Shown here piece by piece: positions 8,264-15,962 of a stretch of 59,321 bases of DNA (the stretch's first letter is position 1; every line of letters starts with the position of its first letter). A model generated the notes under the pieces. The model had not been told where the DNA came from, did no database searches, and saw nothing but the letters and a program-made list of their open reading frames with translations. A program made the translations under genes and the position numbers. The DNA lies in contig JAUIKF010000053.1 of the NCBI GenBank assembly GCA_030430575.1, positions 1-59,321 of the forward strand, written 5' to 3'. This stretch comes from Bacteroidia bacterium. Lineage in GTDB: Bacteria > Bacteroidota > Bacteroidia > J057.

Positions 8264-8376
8264 GAAGTCTCTTATCTCGCAGCGAGGCGAGTCTTCGAGC
8301 CGAGCGATCTCGCAGTGAGGCCTTTAGGCCGAACGGTCTCGCCTCTCGCAGCGAGCCCGAAGGGCGAGCGGTCTCT
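8264..8376 (+). repeat. GC-rich modular hairpin element, copy B
   Basis: Begins gaagtctcttatctcgcagc like copy A. Three units follow: core ctcgcagcgag, then gcgagtcttcgagc; core ctcgcagtgag, then the palindromic ggcctttaggcc and gaacg; core ctcgcagcgag, then gccc-gaa-gggc and gagcg. It ends ggtctct. It lies upstream of the start of the OB-fold gene in the same orientation; 8377-8475 is plain AT-rich sequence with no gene. Confidence 0.9.
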
Positions 8377-8475
8377 GTGCCCATTTCAACAGCTACCTTT
8401 CCCGTTTCAGCATGATTTTTTTCCTATTTTAGTCAACCCTTACGTTATTCGATACATCAACTCAAACATCTCACT

Positions 8476-8883
8476 ATGCCTACCAAAAAACTGCTATTGC
8501 TGCTATTGCTAGCTGGCCTCGCAATCGGGGGAACTGTCGGTTATATGATGTGGAATAAGCCACATGAAGACCTCTCAAGTGCCACCCCAGACTTCGTCTT
8601 GGATGCGCAAGCGCTATTCAGCGATTTCGAAACCGATGAAGCATCTGCCAATGAAAAGTACTTGGGCAAATTGGTTGAGGTGAAAGGAACGGTACAGGAA
8701 ATCACTGAAACCTCTGATGGCGGTGTCTCCATCATTTTGAAGGGAGAAATGGACATGTTTGGCGTAAACTGCGCATTCCTCCAACATCAAGACTTTGAAG
8801 TAGGTAGTGAAATCACGGTCCGTGGCCAGTGTTCGGGCTATTTGATGGACGTAGCGCTTGCGCGTTGCGTGACGGCTCCTTAA
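8476..8883 (+). CDS. Membrane-anchored OB-fold protein (tRNA_anti-like)
   Basis: 135 residues: a hydrophobic N-terminal anchor (about 5-27, LLLLLLLAGLAIGGTVGYMM) and a small beta-barrel. The strand pattern YLGKLVEVKGTVQEI, GVSIILKGEMDMFGVNCAFL and GSEITVRGQCSGYL matches the tRNA_anti-like OB-fold family of small Bacteroidota proteins. The role is unknown; an extracytoplasmic nucleic-acid- or oligosaccharide-binding fold is possible. Two cysteines (C in GVNCAF and GQCSG, plus one near the end) may form a disulphide. It may be the first gene of a run that continues with the cytochrome-like lipoprotein. Confidence 0.7.
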   Translation: MPTKKLLLLLLLAGLAIGGTVGYMMWNKPHEDLSSATPDFVLDAQALFSDFETDEASANEKYLGKLVEVKGTVQEITETSDGGVSIILKGEMDMFGVNCAFLQHQDFEVGSEITVRGQCSGYLMDVALARCVTAP

Positions 8884-8889
8884 AGGAAA

Positions 8890-8985
8890 GTTCTAGGTTC
8901 TAGGTTCTAGGTTCTAGGTTCTAGGTTCTAGGTTCTAGGAGAATGCAACGTAAAACATAGAACATAGAACATAAAACATAGAACC
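8890..8985. repeat. Seven perfect gttctag heptads, then reverse-complement heptads
   Basis: Seven exact copies of gttctag occupy 8890-8938. After 12 bases, 8951-8985 carries about five diverged heptads of the other orientation (catagaa, cataaaa type). From 8999 to 9027 TCAT-type words lead up to the next ATG. The spacer as a whole can fold back on itself. Confidence 0.95.
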
Positions 8986-9033
8986 CTCTCCCCATTCTCT
9001 CTTTCTATCATCCTATCATTCTATCATATCTCC

Positions 9034-9420
9034 ATGAAAACCTCCTTCATCACCCTGATCTTATCCCTAGTTGCCCTCAGCTATCTTTCAGGTTGTTATT
9101 ATGACAACGAAGAAGATCTCTACGGTCCGCCTCCGCCCGTCCCAGTCTGCGATACCTTGCAAGTATCTTTTGCCAACGACATCATGCCTATTTTGAATAG
9201 CGCGGGATGTGTCGGCTGTCACAACAGCGCCGGTGCCTCAGGCAATGTCAATCTAGCAGATTATGACAACGCCATGATCCCCGCCAAAAATGGCGACCTG
9301 CTCAGCTCCATTGAACGTGACGGCAATGCCTCATTTATGCCCCAAGGGGGCCAAAAGCTCCCTGAGAATCAGATTCAGCTGTTTCGATGCTGGATCGACC
9401 AGGGCGTTTTAGATAATTAG
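9034..9420 (+). CDS. Monohaem cytochrome c-like lipoprotein
   Basis: 128 residues with a lipoprotein signal (LSYLSGC, cysteine at about 21) and one haem-binding motif CVGCH (about 59-63) in the context FANDIMPILNSAGCVGCHNS, typical of the small c-type domains with 'I...C..CH' found with planctomycete/Bacteroidota cytochromes. A later methionine in SFMPQGG is a candidate axial ligand. It would sit on the periplasmic face of a membrane and carry electrons. It is followed by YceI and DUF5777-like genes on the same strand; I infer one transcription unit, with a role in periplasmic redox or lipid handling. Confidence 0.85.
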   Translation: MKTSFITLILSLVALSYLSGCYYDNEEDLYGPPPPVPVCDTLQVSFANDIMPILNSAGCVGCHNSAGASGNVNLADYDNAMIPAKNGDLLSSIERDGNASFMPQGGQKLPENQIQLFRCWIDQGVLDN

Positions 9421-9568
9421 TCAGAGAAGGGAGCAGGGAAAAGAGAATAGAGATAAGAAGCACATCTTCTCCCTTTTCCCTTAGCAAAGCGATCTCTTAT
9501 CCCTTTTCATTCAAAATTCAAAATTCAACATTCAATCATTCAATCATTCAACATTAATCATAACCTCC
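9421..9568. repeat. Word-level inverted repeat in cytochrome-yceI spacer
   Basis: After the stop: agaagggagcagggaaaag and agagaatagagataagaag (9425-9462). Then the complement class: cttctcccttttccc and ctcttatccctttt (9466-9508). Then an octamer/decamer series attcaaaattcaacattcaa and atcattcaatcattcaac (9509-9556) before the ATG. Confidence 0.75.
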
Positions 9569-10123
9569 ATGAAAAAGTCCATCATCTTATTCAGTATGAT
9601 CGCGCTTATGAGCGTGAGCCTACAAGCCCAAAAGTACTTTACCCGTACAGGCACCCTCACATTTTTCTCCGAAACACCAGCAGAGAATATAGAAGCCACC
9701 AACAACCAGACAACCAGCTTCCTGGATATATCCACAGGAGACATGGTATTTGCCGTTTTGATGAAAGGCTTTCAGTTTGAAAAGGCTTTGATGCAGGAAC
9801 ACTTCAACGAAAAGTATGTGGAGTCAGACAAATTTCCCAAGGCTCAGTTTAAAGGAAAAATCACCAACCTAGACGAAATCGACTTTAGCAAAGATGGCAA
9901 GTATACCGCTAAGGTGAAAGGTCAACTTACTATTCACGGCGTCACACAAGAAGTAATGACAGAAGGAACGATAGAGGTAAAGGATGGGCTTATCCTAGCC
10001 AATGCTGAATTCCCCCTCGCTGTTGCTGACTACGATATCAAAATCCCCAAATTGGTGGAAGACAATATTGCGAAAGAGCTCAAGGTCACGGCAGTGATGA
10101 AGTATGAGGAATATAAGAAGTAA
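9569..10123 (+). CDS. YceI-family periplasmic protein (second copy)
   Basis: 184 residues, signal peptide ending LQAQ (about 21), then one YceI barrel: FTRTGTLTFFSETPAENIEA, MQEHFNEKYVESDKFPKAQF and LTIHGVTQEVMTEG. Same length and motif order as the protein at 3834-4388, but they are clearly diverged paralogues and not a recent copy. Situated between the cytochrome-like lipoprotein and the DUF5777-like barrel, an order I recognise from other Bacteroidota. YceI proteins bind isoprenoid-type lipids; the link to the cytochrome suggests a quinone-like ligand, which is inference. Confidence 0.9.
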   Translation: MKKSIILFSMIALMSVSLQAQKYFTRTGTLTFFSETPAENIEATNNQTTSFLDISTGDMVFAVLMKGFQFEKALMQEHFNEKYVESDKFPKAQFKGKITNLDEIDFSKDGKYTAKVKGQLTIHGVTQEVMTEGTIEVKDGLILANAEFPLAVADYDIKIPKLVEDNIAKELKVTAVMKYEEYKK

Positions 10124-10130
10124 AGACGAA

Positions 10131-10256
10131 GTCTGAATGTCCGAGTGTCTGATTGGTCCAAGGTTTAGGGAACTTTCCCTTCCTATCATTCAGACTTTCA
10201 GACACTCGAACATTCAGACTCATACTTGCTGTTCAGACGATCAGACAATCAGACCT
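10131..10256. repeat. gtctga-word inverted repeat with a 22-bp stem
   Basis: 10131-10152 (gtctgaatgtccgag...) pairs with 10198-10219 (...ctcgaacattcagac) over 22 bases with a single mismatch. Further gtctga-complement words continue to 10256 (gttcagacgatcagacaatc). The left arm starts 7 bases after the YceI stop and the right arms lead to the next ATG at 10271. A small inner hairpin (aggga/tccct) lies in the loop. Confidence 0.9.
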
Positions 10257-10270
10257 TAAACTACTTTTAT

Positions 10271-11152
10271 ATGAAAACCCTCTTTCTCACGATTTCCCTC
10301 TTCTTCGCTTGCAGCCTCCTGAATGCCCAAGATGACCTTATGGACCTCTTGGAAAGCGAAACAGAAGAAACGACCGACTATACCATTGCGACCTTCAAAT
10401 CAATTCGATTGGTTAATGGCCATACGATAGAGACGCCTGCTCATGGCGTGATGCAAATGCTGATCTCGCATAGATTTGGGCGTATCAATGGGGGCTTATA
10501 TGAGCTATTTGGCCTAGATCAGGCCAATATACGTGTGGGGCTGTCTTATGGCGTCACAGACTGGCTGACGATCGGCGTAGGCCGTAGCAATGTCTTCAAG
10601 ACCTATGATGGCTACGCCAAGGCGAAATTGCTCCGCCAAAGCACGGGCAAGCGCGTCATGCCTTTTTCGGTGACGGCCGTGGCAGGCATCGCCGCCAATA
10701 GCCTGCGCTTCCAAGACACCACGCGAGAGAACTTTTTCTCTTCCCGATTGGACTATTATTACCAAATCCTGATCGCCCGTAAATTCAGCGAACGCCTCTC
10801 TATCCAAGTCATGCCGACGATGGTCCACCAAAATCTCGTCGCAACACGCGACATCCAAAATGACCTCTACGCCGTCGGCATAGGGGGGCGCTACAAACTC
10901 ACCAAAGGCGTCAGCCTCAACGCTGAGTACTACTATCGCCTCACCGAACAGGTGGCACCTAATACCACCAATTCATTTGCCATCGGCTTTGACATTGAGA
11001 CAGGCGGTCACGTCTTCCAGCTCATGTTCGCCAATTCGCGCAACATGACGGACAACCTCTTTCTCACCGAGACCACTGGCAAATGGGATAACGGGGATAT
11101 CCACTTTGGGTTTGCCATCTCACGGGTGTTCACGGTGCATAGGCCGAAGTAA
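10271..11152 (+). CDS. DUF5777-like outer-membrane beta-barrel
   Basis: About 293 residues from ATG 10271; the open frame extends upstream, but only this start gives the signal peptide MKTLFLTISLFFACSLLNAQ. The rest shows alternating amphipathic strands typical of an outer-membrane barrel: GGLYELFGLDQANIRVGLSYGVTDWLTIGVGRSN, PFSVTAVAGIAAN, AVGIGGRYKLTKGVSLNAEYYYRL and HFGFAISRVF at the end. It matches my memory of the DUF5777 barrel family, which often follows a cytochrome/YceI pair. The function is unknown; a porin-like or assembly role is inference. The stop is followed by ATGA-type words. Confidence 0.75.
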   Translation: MKTLFLTISLFFACSLLNAQDDLMDLLESETEETTDYTIATFKSIRLVNGHTIETPAHGVMQMLISHRFGRINGGLYELFGLDQANIRVGLSYGVTDWLTIGVGRSNVFKTYDGYAKAKLLRQSTGKRVMPFSVTAVAGIAANSLRFQDTTRENFFSSRLDYYYQILIARKFSERLSIQVMPTMVHQNLVATRDIQNDLYAVGIGGRYKLTKGVSLNAEYYYRLTEQVAPNTTNSFAIGFDIETGGHVFQLMFANSRNMTDNLFLTETTGKWDNGDIHFGFAISRVFTVHRPK

Positions 11153-11153
11153 T

Positions 11154-11272
11154 GGAGAATGATTATATGAATAGATGAGTAAATGATAAAATGTAGCAAG
11201 TCTCATAACTTTCAGGTCACTTTCTCCCATCCACATTTATTCATATAATCATTTACTCATTTTATCATTTTC
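11154..11272. repeat. ATGA-word inverted repeat between barrel gene and tRNA
   Basis: Words after the stop (11154-11191; atgattatatgaata at 11159-11173) and their complements (11234-11272; tattcatataatcat at 11238-11252) share a perfect 15-base inverted match. Other words (atgagtaaat, ataaaatg) are also shared but in a different order, so the match is at word level rather than one simple hairpin. Confidence 0.85.
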
Positions 11273-11280
11273 TTCCCCTC

Positions 11281-11336
11281 CGCTCAAAAGCAAAAGGCTG
11301 AAAATCTAATGATTTTCAGCCTTTTGCTTTTGAGCG
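11281..11336 (-). terminator. Perfect 26-bp hairpin at the 3' end of tRNA-Gly
   Basis: 11281-11306 and 11311-11336 are exact reverse complements around a 4-base loop (taat). The right arm overlaps the last three to four bases of the tRNA gene (11333-11336). Downstream on the minus strand the sequence is purine-rich rather than a T-run. It probably ends tRNA transcription or guides 3' processing. Confidence 0.8.
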
Positions 11337-11405
11337 AGAGACGAGATTCGAACTCGCGACCCCAACCTTGGCAAGGTTGTGCTCTACCAGCTGAGCTACT
11401 CTCGC
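11333..11405 (-). tRNA. tRNA-Gly (anticodon GCC)
   Basis: A 73-base cloverleaf on the minus strand: acceptor GCGAGAG with CTCTCGC, D-arm AGCTCAGCTGGTAGAGC, anticodon stem CAACC with GGTTG and loop TTGCCAA (anticodon GCC, glycine), T-arm with GTTCGAACTC. The discriminator base is T and CCA is not encoded. It lies between two plus-strand genes. Confidence 0.95.
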
Positions 11406-11572
11406 TTGTTTTTCTTACGGGGTACAAAGCAAGCAAATTCCGCCATTTCTCCCAAATTTTATGATAATTTTTTTAGAAAAATTTGTCCTAATTTCGCCCA
11501 ATAGAAAATCCTAGGTTATTGATTGAATGCTCCTCCTTTAATAATCAATAATCACTCATCAATAATCCTAAC

Positions 11573-13009
11573 ATGGGCCGCAGAATAAAACCTTATGATA
11601 TACCGGGAGCTGAAGTCGTAGACGCAGCTTCTGATGGGCGGGCAGTAGTTCGTCATGACGGAAAAGTGATCTTCATAGATCAGGGAGTACCAGGCGACAT
11701 TGTAGACGTACACGTCTACCGCAAGCACAAAAAGCTGCCTATCGGCCGTATTACGGCGGTTGTGGAGCCGTCAGCTGATCGGATCGAGCCCCGCTGCCAG
11801 CATTTTGGCATCTGTGGCGGTTGCAAATGGCAGATGATGACCTATGAAGCGCAGTTGCGCTATAAGCAGAAGCAGGTAGAAGATGCCTTTGAGCGGATCG
11901 CCAAAGTGGAGGTAAAGGAAAAATTTCCTATCCTTGGGGTGGAGACGCCTTATTTTTACCGAAACAAACTCGAATTCTCCTTCAGTGATCGGGGCTGGCT
12001 CACGCCTGAGCAGATGAAGTCTGATGAGGTGTTTGATCAGCCTGCGTTAGGCTTCCATGTGCAAGGTATTTTTGACAAATCCCTCAACATCGAGACCTGC
12101 TACCTTCAGAAACCCATTGTCAATGACGTGCGAAACGCCCTTCGCGACCTCGCTATTGAGCAGGGCATCCCTTTTTACAATACTCGTGCCCATACGGGCT
12201 TTCTCAGGGAGCTCATGTTCCGCTCCTCGGAGCATACGGGAGAGCTGATGGTTACGCTCATCGTCGCTGCCGATAAGCCAGAACTGGTAGACCAGCTCCT
12301 TACGCCCCTCAAGGCCCAGTTTCCTGCTGTCACCGACTGGCTTTGGATTGTCAATGAAAAGCTCAATAATAGCTATAATGATCTTCCTTATCGCGTGTGG
12401 AGTGGCAAAGACTATATTACTGAGCGACTTGGCACGTATGATTTTCGGATGAGTCCGACCTCTTTTTTTCAAACCAATCCCAAGCAAGCCCAAAACCTCT
12501 ACCAAGTCGCCAAGGATATGCTTCAGGCAGTCTTACCTGCAGGTGCGTCTAAGCATGAGCTTGTATATGACCTCTATAGTGGTACTGGGAGTATCGGCAT
12601 TTTTGTGTCGGATTTGGCGGAAAAAATCGTGGGCATAGAGTATGTCGAGCCCGCCGTGGCAGACGCTAAGAAAAACGTCAGCCTCAATGGCCTTTCCCAT
12701 TTCTCTTTTTATGCCGGGGACATGCGGAAACTGCTGCGGGATGAATTGGTGCAAAAGGAGGGCAATCCTTCCGTCGTGATCGCCGATCCACCGCGAGCCG
12801 GGATGGACCATCGCGTCGTCGAGCAGCTCCTCAGGATGACTCCCAATCACATCATCTATGTGAGTTGTAAGCCTGCTACACAAGCGCGGGATGTGGCGCT
12901 ATTGAGCGAGAAATACGAGGTATTGCAATTGCAGCCCGTGGATATGTTTCCACATACAGCCCATGTGGAGAATGTGGTGCTGTTGGGGAGGAAGAAAATG
13001 AGTGAATGA
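11573..13009 (+). CDS. rlmD: 23S rRNA (uracil-C5)-methyltransferase RlmD/RumA family
   Basis: 478 residues. An N-terminal TRAM domain (about 1-65, GQ-type start VIFIDQGVPGDIVDVHVYR) is followed by the 4Fe-4S ligands CQHFGICGGC with a distant fourth cysteine in IETCYLQ, then a class I methyltransferase fold (VYDLYSGTGSIGIFVSD binds SAM; VIADPPRAGMD) and the catalytic motif VSCKPATQARD. The family makes 5-methyluridine in 23S rRNA (position 1939 or 747 in E. coli numbering; which one is not decidable here). Upstream attgatt words occur (11517-11570). The last residues KKMSE and the stop TGA are written in ATGA-type words that continue into the spacer to about 13045. Confidence 0.93.
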   Translation: MGRRIKPYDIPGAEVVDAASDGRAVVRHDGKVIFIDQGVPGDIVDVHVYRKHKKLPIGRITAVVEPSADRIEPRCQHFGICGGCKWQMMTYEAQLRYKQKQVEDAFERIAKVEVKEKFPILGVETPYFYRNKLEFSFSDRGWLTPEQMKSDEVFDQPALGFHVQGIFDKSLNIETCYLQKPIVNDVRNALRDLAIEQGIPFYNTRAHTGFLRELMFRSSEHTGELMVTLIVAADKPELVDQLLTPLKAQFPAVTDWLWIVNEKLNNSYNDLPYRVWSGKDYITERLGTYDFRMSPTSFFQTNPKQAQNLYQVAKDMLQAVLPAGASKHELVYDLYSGTGSIGIFVSDLAEKIVGIEYVEPAVADAKKNVSLNGLSHFSFYAGDMRKLLRDELVQKEGNPSVVIADPPRAGMDHRVVEQLLRMTPNHIIYVSCKPATQARDVALLSEKYEVLQLQPVDMFPHTAHVENVVLLGRKKMSE

Positions 13010-13126
13010 TAGGATGAGAGAAGGATAGAAGGAAGAGAAAATGATTAAATGGATTTGTAATTATTAACTCCCTGATAGCCAGTTTATATTTTGATTTTAA
13101 TTTCGATTTTAATTTTCATTCCTGCC

Positions 13127-13681
13127 TCAATTCTTCATTTTTGACAATACGCCTTCTTCAGCTTTATGCAGTTTCAGCAGCCAATGCGTCAGGAAATAAG
13201 TCGATGTGTAGGCTGTGCCTGATAGCTCTTTTTTATCCCAGGTATCGTGTTTTACTATGGGATAAAAGCCCAACTGGGCGGAATCAGGAAGGGTAGCAAC
13301 TTGCTGCATGAGGCTATCGAGGAAGCGAAAGCGTGCTTCTAATTGGGAAAAGGTGCCGTCCTCTACCAAAAAGCCATACTTTTTGTGGCTGCGTCGATCT
13401 TGGGCGGAATCAAGGCGGACCATCAGACGTCCGATCCATGCGTCTGTTTTGTTGACTTCTGCCTGGAGGCGATTCAGGGTCTGTGTCTGCGCGGGGGGCA
13501 GGCTGTCTTGGTATAAGGCCAAATAGGCATTTTGGCTTTGGGTGTGAAGGTCAGAGATTTGCGTTTGCAGTTTCTGCGTTTCTTTTGCAGCTATCTCTTC
13601 CATCTTATCCGCAGTGGTCATGGTGTATACCAAGACCACCACCAAAATCACCATTAAGGTAACAAATCCGTATTTTTTCAT
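13127..13681 (-). CDS. Single-pass membrane protein resembling the GldM N-terminal domain
   Basis: 184 residues: short cytoplasmic start, one membrane helix (about 5-23, GFVTLMVILVVVLVYTM), then a helical periplasmic part with heptad-like charged/hydrophobic spacing. The final segment (W-D-K...TSTYFLTHWLLKLHKAEEGVLSKM) resembles the end of the helical N-terminal domain of GldM, the T9SS motor stalk, but the long beta-rich domains of GldM are absent. Its start codon overlaps the stop of the OmpA-like gene by 4 bp, so the two are co-translated. A plausible role is coupling an envelope complex to the inner membrane; this is inference. Confidence 0.5.
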   Translation of the reverse strand: MKKYGFVTLMVILVVVLVYTMTTADKMEEIAAKETQKLQTQISDLHTQSQNAYLALYQDSLPPAQTQTLNRLQAEVNKTDAWIGRLMVRLDSAQDRRSHKKYGFLVEDGTFSQLEARFRFLDSLMQQVATLPDSAQLGFYPIVKHDTWDKKELSGTAYTSTYFLTHWLLKLHKAEEGVLSKMKN

Positions 13682-14391
13682 TTTCCTGGATCAATGACGA
13701 CTAACTCGACACGGCGATTGTACTTGCGGCTCTCGCGATCATCGTTGGTGGCGATGGGATTGGCTTCCCCAAAAATATGGGGTTCTATCCGATCATTCGC
13801 TACCCCATGCCTGACCAGGTAATTGACCACAACATCGCGACGGCGTTCAGACAGGTGGATATTGTACAATTCATCCCCCAAAGCGTCACAATGTGCACGT
13901 ACCTCAAGCGAAAATGCTGTATCGGCCCGCAAGATAGTCACTAGTTTGTTCAGTTCAGAACGGGCCTCTGCAGTCAGCCTAGCGCTGTCAAAGCTGAAGA
14001 ACAAATTGCTGACGCTGACAGGCTTACCACCTGCTACATCTGGAAGCCCTAGTTTCGTGCGGGGATCGTCCTCAGGCTTGAGGGCTTCACTCAACTGCTT
14101 CTGCGCAGCAAAAGCGGTGTAAGTAATCACCCGCGCTTCTAAATAGCCCATGCTTTGGGCTTTGGCGGCTGTAGAGTCGGCCAGCGCCTCATCTCCATAA
14201 GCGCCGGCATAGAATTCATAGGCGCCTGACGGGGTCTTATGTAACTCAATAGGGTCAAATTCTCGCAGCTCTTCGCTGACAGCCTCTGTGTCAAAACTAC
14301 CGAGGTATACTAAAAACGCGGGTTTCCCGCTTTGGGCTTGCAGTTGGATACAAGCCATCATCATCAACAGAAAGGGGAGTAAGTTAGGCAT
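13678..14391 (-). CDS. OmpA-family peptidoglycan-binding protein
   Basis: 237 residues with a signal peptide (to about QLQAQ, 19). The N-terminal half (AFLVYLGSFDTEAVSEEL ... YEFYAGAYGDEALADSTAAK) looks like a SPOR-type or GldM-partner module measuring 'gain per step', followed by a C-terminal OmpA domain (about 125-235) with FFSFDSARLTAEARSELNKL, RAHCDALGDELYNIHLSERR and REsRKYNRRVEL. The domain binds diaminopimelate peptidoglycan; the conserved D and R positions are present. It is the first gene of an overlapping pair with the membrane protein downstream. Confidence 0.8.
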   Translation of the reverse strand: MPNLLPFLLMMMACIQLQAQSGKPAFLVYLGSFDTEAVSEELREFDPIELHKTPSGAYEFYAGAYGDEALADSTAAKAQSMGYLEARVITYTAFAAQKQLSEALKPEDDPRTKLGLPDVAGGKPVSVSNLFFSFDSARLTAEARSELNKLVTILRADTAFSLEVRAHCDALGDELYNIHLSERRRDVVVNYLVRHGVANDRIEPHIFGEANPIATNDDRESRKYNRRVELVVIDPGK

Positions 14392-14402
14392 AGGAAGAAG
14401 AA

Positions 14403-14441
14403 GTTCTATGTTCTAGGTTCTAAGTTTTAGGTTCAGAGTTC
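14403..14441. repeat. Diverged heptads upstream of the OmpA-like gene
   Basis: Five units and a part: gttctat, gttctag, gttctaa, gttttag, gttcaga, gttc. Read in the direction of the minus-strand gene they precede the start codon as the gaac-type orientation, as at other starts in this window. Confidence 0.85.
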
Positions 14442-14466
14442 TTTCGAATGTGAATTGTCGAGTTGA

Positions 14467-14591
14467 AGGTCGGATTGCGCGAAGACCCAACTCACCATCT
14501 GGAAATCCGACCTAGCATTTTTAATTGATTGCCTTAGGCAAGCTGGCGCGGATTTCCGGATAGCAGGACGGGGTTGTGTGTAATCCGCGCC
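14467..14591. repeat. Pair of 47-base hairpins in inverted orientation
   Basis: Hairpin 1: 14467-14476 with 14504-14513 (aggtcggatt/aatccgacct), 27-base loop. Hairpin 2: 14545-14554 with 14582-14591 (ggcgcggatt/aatccgcgcc), also a 27-base loop. Both stems are perfect 10 bp and share the loop-proximal GGATT/AATCC while the outer five pairs differ. Loop 1 against the reverse complement of loop 2 gives 14 identities, 10 transitions and 3 transversions by my hand alignment. No gene occupies 14392-14660. Confidence 0.8.
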
Positions 14592-14660
14592 TCTTTTGCT
14601 CCACATTTCAGTCTTGGAAGAACACTGGGTTTTAGAAAATGACATTTTCAATGTTTCACT

Positions 14661-15953
14661 TTATTTTTTGGTTCCTCCAAAAAATAAACCAAGAAATAAG
14701 AAGTACAAAAATTGTGCTGTTACCCATAAAAACCCTCCGAGTCCATAAATAATTATTAATTGGTCTGCTTCTAAGTAAAAAAACTTCCCACCGAGCCATA
14801 AAATTAACAATTGGCAGATAAAAAACTGTAGGTTAAATAACAGATAAACGCCCAGTTTTCTCCGAATATCTACCAAATAGGACAAGGGAAGTGTGATAAA
14901 CGACATGAACATCCAGGGCATGAGCCATTGCGCATAATAGCCTGCTGTTCTCCATTCTTCTCCTAAGACAAAAGCAAACAATTCCTGCCCAAAAGCCATG
15001 ACAAGGAGGGTTGGCCCTATGCCCAGGAGGAAAGAAGCACGTGCGGTTTTTCGGGTTAATTGAGCTAATTGCGCTTCGCCTTCCGCCAAGGCTTTGGCGG
15101 CTTGCTCATAAAATACGCTGCCCATAGCCATGCCCACCATGCTTACTGGAAGAGAGAGAAGCTTTTGGGTTTGCTGAAAATGGCCGAGGGCAATTTTCCC
15201 CTGAGCTACCAAGCCTGGCAAGAGGAAGAAGGGTAACTGCTTGGAGGCGGTATTGAGCCAGGCGCTCAGTACGCCATAGGTCGGAAAATCGCGGTACTGC
15301 TGACTTCTTCTGTGGAGGGAAGTCAATTGCATTTTCCATGACCATTTTTCTTTTCTAGCGATCATCGCATATTTCCAGATGAGCCATCCCGTTCCACTGA
15401 TTTGCCCAGCTACATATCCCCCTAAAAGGCCTTCCCAGTCATATCCCGCAAAGCCCAGCCAAAGACTGATTCCTACCTGAAAAATGGCTTTGATCCATTT
15501 ACTTAAGGAAAGGGTACGGTATCGCTTGAGGCGGTTCAGTTGTTGATAGAGGGGCTGGTAAATGCCTTCTAGCCAGAGGCTAAGGGGCAATAGCAATCGC
15601 CAGTCAATCAACTCAGGCACTTCATTCTTTTGGAACACCCACGGCCCCCAAATGCCTATAAAAAGTGCAACCAATACCGCTGCGCCTGTGGCGATAAGGA
15701 TACATAACTTGACCAATTGATGGGCATCTTTATCCCTTTTGGGCAGCATAATGGCGATTTCATAACCTCCATTGATCACAACGGTGAGGGTGATGACCAC
15801 CGCCAGGTAGATGCCCCATACCCCAAACTCCGCTGGCGTATACAGTCGAGCCAGAGCTGGCGCAGACGCCAACACCAGTAATTGGGCGGCCAAGGTGCCT
15901 GATGCAAGCGTCACGACATTTCGCCAAAATTCTGATAAAGAAGAAAAAGGCAT
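14661..15953 (-). CDS. Polysaccharide flippase / O-antigen transporter (Wzx-like)
   Basis: 430 residues with about 12 hydrophobic membrane segments and no signal peptide. The start FWRNVVTLASGTLAAQLLVLASAPALARLYTP is the classic MOP/Wzx opening (substrate entry helix followed by the YTPxEFG turn), and later segments (YGVLSAWLNTASKQLPFFLLP; MAMGSVFYEQAAKAL) fit the same family. It should move lipid-linked oligosaccharide across the inner membrane. No polymerase or undecaprenyl-phosphate transferase is next to it; the only other glycan gene nearby is the glycosyltransferase at 24917-26149. Confidence 0.88.
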   Translation of the reverse strand: MPFSSLSEFWRNVVTLASGTLAAQLLVLASAPALARLYTPAEFGVWGIYLAVVITLTVVINGGYEIAIMLPKRDKDAHQLVKLCILIATGAAVLVALFIGIWGPWVFQKNEVPELIDWRLLLPLSLWLEGIYQPLYQQLNRLKRYRTLSLSKWIKAIFQVGISLWLGFAGYDWEGLLGGYVAGQISGTGWLIWKYAMIARKEKWSWKMQLTSLHRRSQQYRDFPTYGVLSAWLNTASKQLPFFLLPGLVAQGKIALGHFQQTQKLLSLPVSMVGMAMGSVFYEQAAKALAEGEAQLAQLTRKTARASFLLGIGPTLLVMAFGQELFAFVLGEEWRTAGYYAQWLMPWMFMSFITLPLSYLVDIRRKLGVYLLFNLQFFICQLLILWLGGKFFYLEADQLIIIYGLGGFLWVTAQFLYFLFLGLFFGGTKK

Positions 15954-15962
15954 AAGGTGGAA

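Noticed and set aside
14433..14651. 72-codon frame on the minus strand across the hairpin pair.
   Set aside because: No protein-like composition, no signal or motif, and it lies over inverted repeats that explain its sequence.
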